From: Roseateles_E sp005503085 | GTDB lineage: Bacteria > Pseudomonadota > Gammaproteobacteria > Burkholderiales > Burkholderiaceae_C | Direction of reading: 5' to 3' | Length of the DNA stretch: 64,000 nt | Assembly: GCF_028462495.1 (NCBI RefSeq) | Contig: NZ_JAQOWX010000012.1 | Location: 10,753 to 74,752, forward strand | Part shown: in pieces, positions 55,768 to 62,455 of the stretch | Layout of the letters: each line of letters begins with the position of its first letter | How positions within the stretch are numbered: the first letter of the stretch is position 1 | The notes under the pieces: model-generated | The model's database searches: none | What the model was told of the DNA's origin: nothing | The model's input: only the letters and a program-made list of their open reading frames with translations | Made by a program: the position numbers and the translations under genes

Positions 55768-56997
55768 TTACTTCTTCTGCTGATCGCGACGGCGCTTGGC
55801 CGTCCACAGCAGGGCCAGGCCGGCCGTCATCAAGGCATAGGTCTGCGGCTCCGGCACGGCGGCCAGCGCGGCCACGCCGGTGTCGGTGAAGTCGGTGAAC
55901 ACGCCGTCGACGCCCAGGCGCAGATAGGCCTCGATCTCGGCCTGGCCGGACTCGAAGCCGAGGATGCCGGCGTCGTCGCGCATGGTCCAGGTGTGGACGA
56001 ACAGGCCGTTCTTGTGGGCTTGCTCGATCACGCCGGTGCTGCCGACCACCAGGCGGTCCAGGCCGTTGACGACGCCGTCGCCGTTGCGGTCCACGCCGTC
56101 GGCCACGGTCTTCAGCAGATAGGGTTTCCAGGGGCCGATGCCATCGGCATAGGTGGCGACAAAGGACAGGCCGACATTGCTGACCAGATCGGCGAAGCTC
56201 AGCAGACCACCGGCGGCCTTGACGTCGAAGGGCTGGTCATAGGGCGCGACCAGGGACATCGAACCATCGGGCTTGACGTCGTCGGCGTCGACCAGCTGTA
56301 CCAGCTTGATGTCGGTGCGGGTGTTCAGATACTGCAGATTGCCGACCTCGAAGCTCTGGATGAAGACCGGCGCCGCGGCATTGTTGCCGTAGGCGGCGTG
56401 CAGGGTGCTGACCAGCTTGTCCTCGAAATAGCGCTTGTCCAGACCCAGGCCTTGCGACACGCCCTGCATATAGGTCGAGTGCTTGAGCTCCGGATAGATG
56501 CCGATGGTGCGGCCGGTCTCCAGGCTCTTGGCCTTGGCCAGCGCGATCACCTCGTCCAGCGTCGGAATCTGGAACTGGCCGTTGAACTCCTGCGGCCGGT
56601 TGGCACGCGGCTGCACGGCGCGCAGGGTCTTGAGTTCGGCCAGCGTGAAGTCTTCGACGAACCAGTCGGTGGTCGCGACGCCGTCCACCGTCTTGGTGGT
56701 CTTGCGCCCGGCAAAGCCGGCGATGCTGGCGACATTGGTGGTCGCGCCGATGGTGGGCTCGTGGCGCGCCACCAGGATGCCGTCCTTGGTCATCACCAGA
56801 TCGGGCTCGATGTAGTTGGCGCCCAGCTCGATGGCCTTGGCATAGGCCTCCAGCGTGTGCTCGGGCAGATAGCCGGAGGCGCCGCGGTGGGCGATGATGA
56901 TGGGGGCCTGGCCGTTCAGCGTGTTCCAGGCCTGGGCCGGCACGGCGCCCAGCAGCAGGGTGGCCGCGAGCGCGGCCAGGGTCAGTTTGGCTTGCAT
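55768..56997 (-). CDS. glpQ: Glycerophosphodiester phosphodiesterase with PEP-CTERM anchor
   Basis: This 409-aa exported GDPD hydrolyses glycerophosphodiesters to glycerol 3-phosphate and an alcohol. A signal peptide (1-23, ends AQA) precedes IIAHRGASGYLPEHT (catalytic His37 and His47) and YIEPDLVMTKDG (metal Glu/Asp). The C-terminus is a PEP-CTERM sorting signal: VPEPQTYALMTAGLALLWTA, then KRRRDQQKK. Exosortase should cleave it and release or anchor the protein in extracellular polymer. Most GlpQ proteins lack this tail. GAGGAG lies before the start, and an inverted repeat TAGTCCG-AA-CGGACTA is upstream. Confidence 0.93.
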   Translation of the reverse strand: MQAKLTLAALAATLLLGAVPAQAWNTLNGQAPIIIAHRGASGYLPEHTLEAYAKAIELGANYIEPDLVMTKDGILVARHEPTIGATTNVASIAGFAGRKTTKTVDGVATTDWFVEDFTLAELKTLRAVQPRANRPQEFNGQFQIPTLDEVIALAKAKSLETGRTIGIYPELKHSTYMQGVSQGLGLDKRYFEDKLVSTLHAAYGNNAAAPVFIQSFEVGNLQYLNTRTDIKLVQLVDADDVKPDGSMSLVAPYDQPFDVKAAGGLLSFADLVSNVGLSFVATYADGIGPWKPYLLKTVADGVDRNGDGVVNGLDRLVVGSTGVIEQAHKNGLFVHTWTMRDDAGILGFESGQAEIEAYLRLGVDGVFTDFTDTGVAALAAVPEPQTYALMTAGLALLWTAKRRRDQQKK

Positions 56998-57073
56998 GGT
57001 CTTTTGCTCCTCTGAAGTTGTCCTATCGTCGCGGCGCGATATGACACCTCGACGCGGCGCAGCGTAGAAGCGT

Positions 57074-57107
57074 TAGTCCGAACGGACTATGGGGCAAGAC
57101 CTGCCCC
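57074..57107 (-). promoter_or_regulatory. Inverted repeat and hairpin between pilZ and glpQ
   Basis: TAGTCCG (57074-57080) and CGGACTA (57083-57089) form a perfect 7-bp dyad with a 2-base centre, 77-92 bases before the glpQ start. The 6-bp hairpin GGGGCA/TGCCCC (57091-57107) lies beside it, just after the pilZ stop, and may terminate the upstream transcript. A related dyad, TAGTCCG-AT-CGG, occurs at 58804-58815 in the same orientation before the PhoX gene. Confidence 0.5.
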
Positions 57108-57120
57108 TAGTTTGAAGCGC

Positions 57121-57486
57121 TCAGCTCGAGATCAGGGCCTTGAGCTCGCGCTCCAGCAGCGCGGCGTCGCCCAGATTGATCTCCAGCAGGCGGCGCAGAT
57201 GGGTGATGCTCTCGATGTCGATGCTGCGGCACAGCAATCCGACATGCTCACCCTCGACATGGGCCACCTCGCCGGCCATCGCGATGCCCACCTCCATCTG
57301 CGCCAGGCTGATGTTCAGCAGGCAGGGATCGCCCACCGCGACCGCGCCGGCGCGCGGCAGGCGCAGCAGCGCGCCCTTCAGCGACAGATCCTGCACCTTG
57401 ATGTCCAGGCGCTCGGTGGTGGTGGTCAGCTGCGCATCGGTATCGAAGGCGACGCGGGCGAAGTGGCGGCGTTCGGTGGTGATGAT
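57121..57486 (-). CDS. PilZ domain protein (c-di-GMP receptor) without a standard start codon
   Basis: This single-domain PilZ protein has about 121 residues. Both c-di-GMP motifs are present: RHFAR (RxxxR), then about 30 residues later DLSLKG (DxSxxG). The C-terminal part has SITHLRRLLEINLGDAALLE. No ATG, GTG or TTG lies in frame before RxxxR. The first in-frame GTG is at 57396, after that motif. A GGGAG ribosome binding site stands six bases before an ATC codon (57484-57486), giving a normal-length PilZ protein. Either ATC is used, or the base is misread (ATG to ATC). It follows the upstream gene's stop by 42 bases in the same frame. Confidence 0.7.
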   Translation of the reverse strand: MITTERRHFARVAFDTDAQLTTTTERLDIKVQDLSLKGALLRLPRAGAVAVGDPCLLNISLAQMEVGIAMAGEVAHVEGEHVGLLCRSIDIESITHLRRLLEINLGDAALLERELKALISS

Positions 57487-57528
57487 GGGCTCCCGAAGCT
57501 GACGAAGGGTGCAATTGATGCTAGCAGA

Positions 57529-57972
57529 TCAGATGTCGTCCTGACCGTGAATCGTGCTGCGGTCGATGGCCTGTTCCAGGCGCTGCGGCGCCACCGCTTC
57601 CAACCCCATCGATTCGAGCAGATACCAGGCGGCGCGCAGCAGCGCGGCGGTCTCCTGACGCGCTTCATCGGCGGCCAGCCCGCCCATCTCGCCGGCGCGC
57701 GCCAGCGCCTGCTGGTTGCCGCGCGCCTGGGCATGGCCGCGCGCATCGAAGCGCGGTGCGGCATAGCGCTCGGCGACGCGGCGCAGCAGGGCCTGCAGCT
57801 CCTCGTTCTGTTCCTGTTCGTTGAGCAGACGACATAGATCGCCGAGCAGCTGTTCGGCCGCCGCCGCCAGCAGCCGGGCCGCGTGGTCGCTGCCGCCGGC
57901 CAGATAGAGGGCGGCGGCCAGGTCCACATATTCCAGGGCCCGGGCCAGCTTGGGCAGATCGCTGCCGCTCAT
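57529..57972 (-). CDS. Hypothetical Ala/Leu-rich helical protein
   Basis: The 147-aa product is almost entirely helical, with LARALEYVDLAAALYLAGGSD and EQLLGDLCRLLNEQEQNEEL. There is no signal peptide and no motif I recognise. Repeated short helices such as LLRAAWYLLESMGLEA suggest a small protein-binding bundle. It precedes the PilZ gene on the same strand in the same frame, separated by its stop and 42 bases, so the two may be expressed together. The product is real by length and coding bias, but the function is unknown. Confidence 0.6.
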   Translation of the reverse strand: MSGSDLPKLARALEYVDLAAALYLAGGSDHAARLLAAAAEQLLGDLCRLLNEQEQNEELQALLRRVAERYAAPRFDARGHAQARGNQQALARAGEMGGLAADEARQETAALLRAAWYLLESMGLEAVAPQRLEQAIDRSTIHGQDDI

Positions 57973-58186
57973 GAGGGCCGGACTCGGGCTTGGGGTTGAT
58001 CGGACATGCGGAGCCTCCCGGGCGCTGGATTTGTGGGTCGATATGCCAAGGCCGCCAGTTTAGGCGCCAGCCGCAGCGCCGGAGTGAGGCTTTGTTCACG
58101 CTGCCGTCACTCTGGCGGGGTTCGACACCGCGCGCCCGAGTGTGGAACACTGCGCCAGCGACGCCCATCTTCAAGGAGAACCGACC

Positions 58187-58774
58187 ATGCCCGTCCCTCT
58201 CGATCTCGACCGACGTATCGCTCTGGCTCGGCTGGGCCTGGCCGGCCTGGCGCTAAGCCCGGCCACCCTGCTGGCCGCCGAGGACGAGGCCAAGACCTAT
58301 GACGAGGACTCGATCCTGAAGGCCGCCACCGAGTTCTTCGGCAGCACCACCGAGGGCCTGGCCAAGGTGATCGAGAAGGCCTTCAAGGAGCAGGGCCGGC
58401 CGAACGCCTATATCAAGGGCGAGGAGGCCTCGGCCGCGCTGACCGTGGGCCTGCGCTATGGCGATGGCCAGCTGCAGATGAAGAGCGGCGCCACGGCGCG
58501 GGTCTTCTGGGCCGGCCCGTCGATCGGGCTGGACGCCGGCGCCAACGCCTCCAAGGTCTTCACCCTGGTCTACAAGCTGCCCAATGCGGCGGCCATCTAC
58601 CAGCGCTTCCCCGGTGTCGAGGGCAGCCTCTACTACATCGGCGGCGCCGGCATCAATTACCAGCGCAACAAGGGCATCACCTTGGCGCCCATCCGCCTGG
58701 GCGTGGGCCTGCGCAGCGGCGCCAGCGTCGGCTATCTGCATTACCGGCGCGAGAAGTCGCTCAACCCCTTCTGA
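58187..58774 (+). CDS. eipA: DUF1134 family periplasmic protein (EipA-like)
   Basis: The 195-aa protein has a signal peptide (residues about 1-31, RRIALARLGLAGLALSPATL then LAA). The DUF1134 domain follows, with SILKAATEFFGSTTEGLAKV, GLRYGDGQLQMKSG, VFWAGPSIGLDAGANASKVF and the final LGVGLRSGASVGYLHYRREK. EipA in Brucella is needed for envelope integrity. AAGGAG lies eight bases before the ATG. It appears to be a single-gene unit. Confidence 0.88.
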   Translation: MPVPLDLDRRIALARLGLAGLALSPATLLAAEDEAKTYDEDSILKAATEFFGSTTEGLAKVIEKAFKEQGRPNAYIKGEEASAALTVGLRYGDGQLQMKSGATARVFWAGPSIGLDAGANASKVFTLVYKLPNAAAIYQRFPGVEGSLYYIGGAGINYQRNKGITLAPIRLGVGLRSGASVGYLHYRREKSLNPF

Positions 58775-58803
58775 CCCTTCAGCGCAAGAGCGGGGTATCG
58801 GCC

Positions 58804-58815
58804 TAGTCCGATCGG
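58804..58815 (+). promoter_or_regulatory. TAGTCCG-AT-CGG element upstream of phoX
   Basis: This 12-base element matches the left arm and centre of the glpQ-upstream dyad. It stands 120 bases before the phoX start in the same orientation to its gene. A GGGG run precedes both. It is a possible shared operator, seen only twice in the window. Confidence 0.35.
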
Positions 58816-58923
58816 CCCTGTTGCGTCCGCACTGCTGACATCAGCGCTCCAGAGAATCGCGTCCGCTGCCTGCCCCCTCCGGGCAGCAAGTCCGACAGCC
58901 AACGCCATCTCTGGAGATTTCTG

Positions 58924-60420
58924 ATGAGCCAGCAAGACCTGACCCTAGCGTCCAAGTTTTCCCCGTCGCGCCGTGGCCTGCTGAAAAGCGCCGCGGCCTC
59001 GGCCGCCCTGCCTTTCATCGCCACCCTGGGTGCCCTGCATGCCCGTGAGGCCGCCGCCGCCGGCAACACGGTGCTGGTGGACAGCGCCTACGGTCCGATC
59101 GCACCGGTCAACGACCTGACGACCGGCCTGCCGCTGCTGCAGCTGCCGCCCGGCTTCAGCTACAAGAGCTATGGCTGGACCGGCGATGCGATGAGCAATG
59201 GCAAGGCCTGCCCGGCCGCCCACGACGGCATGGGCGTGGTGCAAAGCCGCAAGGTCGGTCGCAGCACCGAGCTGGTGCTGGTGCGCAACCACGAGGTCAG
59301 CACCGGAAGCGATGCCAGCTTCTTCGGCGCGCCGGCCGTCTATGACACCGGCACCGGTTTCTCCAACGGCGGCACCACCAATCTGGTGTTCCGCGACGGC
59401 GCCTTTGTGCGCATCGACGCCAACCTCGGCGGCACCCGCACCAACTGCGCCGGCGGCATCACGCCCTGGGGTACCTGGCTGACCTGCGAGGAAGTCGGCT
59501 CCGACAGCATCAGCAGCGCCGGCCGCAAGCACGGCTATGTGTTCGAGTGCGCGGCCGATCCGGCCCAGACCAGCGCCGAACCCATCATCGGCATGGGCCG
59601 CTTTGCCCATGAGGCCGTCGCGATCGACCCGAGCAATGGCTATGCCTATCTGACCGAGGACAGCTCGGGCAAATCGGGCTTCTACCGCTACATCCCCGAT
59701 GTCCACCCCGGCAAGCTCGGCAGCCTGGCCCAGGGCGGCAAGCTGCAGATGGCCAAGGTCAAGGGCCTGAACAACGTCAATATCGCACCGGCCCAGCTGG
59801 ACCAGAGCTATGAGCTGGAGTGGGTGGACATCGCCAATCCCGACCAGAACCGCGGCACCGCCACTGCCGTCAACGGCACGACGATCAGCAGCTGCGCCGG
59901 TCCCTTCGTGCAGGGCTGGGCCCAGGGCGCGCTGCGCATGAACCGCGGCGAAGGCATCTGGTACTACGCCGGCAAGATGTATGTGATGGACACCTCGGGC
60001 GGCAATGTCGGCCGTGGCGCGATCTGGGAGCTGGACCTGGCCAGCCAGCTGATCACCTGCATCTACGCCAGCGCCTCCGAAGTGGTCGGCGACGCCGGCG
60101 ACAACCTGACGGTGAGCCCGCGCGGCGGCATCGTGATCTGCGAGGACGGCGGCGGCGTCACCGACAGCTTCGGCTTCGGCGCCCGCCTGATGGGCCTGAC
60201 CGCCGAGGGCGACACCTTCATCTTCTGCAAGAACAACGTCAACGTGACGGCCGCCCAACTCAGCGCTGCCGGCAAGCGCAGCTCGCTGGCCGGCGACCGC
60301 CGCGGCTCCGAGTTCTGCGGCGCCTGCTTCGACCCGACCGGCCGCTACCTCTTCGTCAACATCCAGACCCCCGGCATCACGCTGGCGATCACCGGCCCCT
60401 GGGGCAACGGTTCGCTGTGA
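58924..60420 (+). CDS. phoX: PhoX family protein (DUF839, calcium/iron alkaline phosphatase type)
   Basis: The 498-aa protein is exported by the twin-arginine route, with SRRGLLKSAAASAALPF at residues 15-31. The PhoX/DUF839 beta-propeller shows HDGMGV, VLVRNHEVS, CAGGITPWGTWLTCEE, GRFAHEAVAIDP, GYAYLTEDSSGKSGFYRY and GGIVICEDGGG. These correspond to the Ca/Fe ligands of PhoX phosphatases (Glu, Asp and Cys residues). It would release phosphate from organic esters outside the cell. A PEP-CTERM protein gene follows 35 nt later. A TAGTCCG-type element lies upstream. Confidence 0.9.
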   Translation: MSQQDLTLASKFSPSRRGLLKSAAASAALPFIATLGALHAREAAAAGNTVLVDSAYGPIAPVNDLTTGLPLLQLPPGFSYKSYGWTGDAMSNGKACPAAHDGMGVVQSRKVGRSTELVLVRNHEVSTGSDASFFGAPAVYDTGTGFSNGGTTNLVFRDGAFVRIDANLGGTRTNCAGGITPWGTWLTCEEVGSDSISSAGRKHGYVFECAADPAQTSAEPIIGMGRFAHEAVAIDPSNGYAYLTEDSSGKSGFYRYIPDVHPGKLGSLAQGGKLQMAKVKGLNNVNIAPAQLDQSYELEWVDIANPDQNRGTATAVNGTTISSCAGPFVQGWAQGALRMNRGEGIWYYAGKMYVMDTSGGNVGRGAIWELDLASQLITCIYASASEVVGDAGDNLTVSPRGGIVICEDGGGVTDSFGFGARLMGLTAEGDTFIFCKNNVNVTAAQLSAAGKRSSLAGDRRGSEFCGACFDPTGRYLFVNIQTPGITLAITGPWGNGSL

Positions 60421-60455
60421 GCCCGCTGCAAGCCAACACATCCAAGGAATCGCAT

Positions 60456-61031
60456 ATGAAAACCACCCTCATCGCCGCCGCCCTGCTGGCCCTGGCCGCC
60501 CAGGCCCAAGCCGCCCAGTACACCGGCGCCCAAGGCGCAGCCGCCGTCGACGCCAGCTTCGCGACCGCCAGCGAGCTGTTCTTCGACCTGGACTTCGCCA
60601 GCCGCGGCAGCGTCACGCTGAGCTTCGCGGTCGAGGCCCAGGACCTGGCCAGCCCGCTCTTGAGCTTCAACGCGCTGGTGCGCAATCTGTCGGGTCTGGG
60701 CTTCGAGGGCGTCAGCGTCAAGCTCGACGGCGCTAGCTTCGCGCTGCCGCAGGGCACGGTCACGACCGACGGCTTCCAGTCGGTGCAGAGCTGGGGCAGC
60801 AACAGCGGCGCGCTGTGGGCCCAGTTCGGCGGTCCCGGTGTCACGACCGAGTTCTACATCGGCAATCCGCTGCTGCAGGCCGGCGCTGGTGACTGGACCC
60901 TGGACCTCAGCGGCCGCCAGGTCGGTGACGTGTTCAACATCACCGTGGCCGTGCCGGAGCCGGAGAGCTATGCGCTGATGTTGGCCGGTCTGGCCGCAGT
61001 CGGCTGGGTGGCGCGTCGCCGCAAGGGCTGA
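60456..61031 (+). CDS. PEP-CTERM sorting-domain protein of unknown function
   Basis: The 191-aa protein has a signal peptide (MKTTLIAAALLALAAQAQA), a central beta-rich domain and a PEP-CTERM tail. The centre has GSVTLSFAVEAQDLASPLLS and the Gly/Ser-rich strands typical of this class. The tail is VPEPESYALMLAGLAAVGWV, then ARRRKG. Exosortase would process it, but no exosortase or EPS locus is in the window. It lies 35 nt after phoX and is likely co-transcribed. AAGGAA precedes the ATG. Confidence 0.85.
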   Translation: MKTTLIAAALLALAAQAQAAQYTGAQGAAAVDASFATASELFFDLDFASRGSVTLSFAVEAQDLASPLLSFNALVRNLSGLGFEGVSVKLDGASFALPQGTVTTDGFQSVQSWGSNSGALWAQFGGPGVTTEFYIGNPLLQAGAGDWTLDLSGRQVGDVFNITVAVPEPESYALMLAGLAAVGWVARRRKG

Positions 61032-61038
61032 GCAGCGC

Positions 61039-61854
61039 TCAGCTCAGCACCCCGGTGCGCACGCAATTGCGTCCGTCGCGCCGGGCGCTGATCAGGCCCG
61101 CCTCGGCGCGGGCCATCAGCTGGCTGATGCTGTCCCCGCTGCGCAGCGCCGTCATGCCCAGGCTGACGCCGACGCGCAGCTCCTCGTGCAGCGGCGCCCA
61201 GCCATGGGCCTGGACCGCACGGCGGATGCGCTCGCAGACCGTGCGCGCGGTCGACAGCTCGACCTCGCTGAGCACCAGCACCAGCGACTCGCCGCTGTAG
61301 CGCAGCGCCAGATCCTTGGCGCGGCAGTGGGCGCGCACGATCGCGCCCACCTCACGCAGCACCGCATCGCCCAGACCCGGCGTCAGCGCGACGCGCGAAG
61401 GCTGCAGCGGATCGAGTTCCATGCGCACCAGACACAGGCCGCGATTGCCGGCCAGGGCCTGCTGCATCATCGGCGGCAGGCGCAGCTCCAGCGCCTCGCG
61501 GCGGGCCAGTCCAGTCAGCGCGTCCTGCTGGCTGGCATCGGGCTGGCTGTCGCTGCGCGTCAGGCGCAGCTGCAGGCCCTCGACCACGACCTTGTGAAAT
61601 TGCTGGTACAGCGCCAAGGCCTGCGCATGCTCGCCGGCCGCCGTGTGCTGCTCGCTCAAGGTCTCCAGCGCCTGCGCCAGCAGCGCGCGGGCGCGCCAGT
61701 CCAGCGCATTTTTCGCCAGCAGCGGCTCGACCAGGCTGCGGCAGCGCTGCGCCTGGCCCTCGGCAAGGGCGTGTTCGGCGGCCTGGACTTCCGCATCGGG
61801 GGCGCTGTCCATGTCAGTGCTCGCTTCTGAGCGGACGGGCTTGAGCGCGTGCAT
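61039..61854 (-). CDS. GGDEF-domain protein with degenerate active site
   Basis: The 271-aa soluble protein has an N-terminal helical (TPR-like) part, AEHALAEGQAQRCRSLVEPL through YQQFHKVVVEGLQL. A C-terminal GGDEF fold begins DALTGLARREALELRL. The signature loop reads SGESL instead of GGDEF, so cyclase activity is doubtful. It may bind c-di-GMP or GTP as a sensor. The C-terminal ISARRDGRNCVRTG matches the family's end. I took the ATG at 61854. An ATG at 61812 (MDSAPD) is possible. It is convergent with the PEP-CTERM gene. Confidence 0.78.
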   Translation of the reverse strand: MHALKPVRSEASTDMDSAPDAEVQAAEHALAEGQAQRCRSLVEPLLAKNALDWRARALLAQALETLSEQHTAAGEHAQALALYQQFHKVVVEGLQLRLTRSDSQPDASQQDALTGLARREALELRLPPMMQQALAGNRGLCLVRMELDPLQPSRVALTPGLGDAVLREVGAIVRAHCRAKDLALRYSGESLVLVLSEVELSTARTVCERIRRAVQAHGWAPLHEELRVGVSLGMTALRSGDSISQLMARAEAGLISARRDGRNCVRTGVLS

Positions 61855-62020
61855 GTGAAACCTGTGACGTGTCTGTAACAACAGTCTGAGGATAGCGCGA
61901 ATCGGCCCCGATTTCATCTAGTGAAAGCCGCAACAAAGGCAACAAAGCGGCGGGGGCCTCGCAACCGTGCTGATACGGCCGCCGCGCAAGCTCGGGGCTG
62001 TGCAATCACAGGAGCCCTCC

Positions 62021-62455
62021 ATGTCCCTCAGTTCTACCCAGATCACGCTGGTGCGCCGCAGCTTCGCGCTGGTCGAGCCGATTTCCGGCCAGGCCGCCGC
62101 GCTGTTCTACGGTCATTTGTTTGACGCGGATCCCGGGCTGCGCCGCCTGTTTCACGGCGATATGCAGGCCCAGGGCCACAAGCTGATGCAGATGATAGGC
62201 GCGGCCGTGGCCCTGCTGGACCAGCCCGAGCGCCTGCTGCCGGTGCTGCGCCAGCTGGGCACGCGCCATGGCGGCTATGGCGTGCAGGCCGCCCACTACG
62301 AGACGGTCGGCGCCGCGCTGATCAAGACCCTGGCCCAGGGCCTGGGTCCGGCCTTCAACGCCGAGACCCGCGCCGCCTGGCTGGCCGTCTATGCCCTGGT
62401 CAGCGGCACGATGCAAAGCGCCTGCGCCCGCCAGCCGGCCGAGATCAGCGGCTGA
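62021..62455 (+). CDS. Single-domain bacterial globin (Vitreoscilla haemoglobin type)
   Basis: The 144-aa globin has the B-helix and CD region FALVEPISGQAAALFYGHLF and FHGDMQAQGHKLM. The proximal His is in the F helix (LGTRHGGYGVQAAHYETVG), a context conserved in Vgb-like proteins (RHxxYGV...HY). It could bind O2 or NO for detoxification or respiration support. AGGAG stands seven bases before the ATG. Its 3' end overlaps the convergent sensor gene by 11 nt. Confidence 0.9.
   Translation: MSLSSTQITLVRRSFALVEPISGQAAALFYGHLFDADPGLRRLFHGDMQAQGHKLMQMIGAAVALLDQPERLLPVLRQLGTRHGGYGVQAAHYETVGAALIKTLAQGLGPAFNAETRAAWLAVYALVSGTMQSACARQPAEISG

Noticed and set aside
58775..58923. A Pho box upstream of phoX
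   Set aside because: No tandem CTGTCAT-like 7-mers at 11-bp spacing were found. The only repeated element is the TAGTCCG one reported separately.
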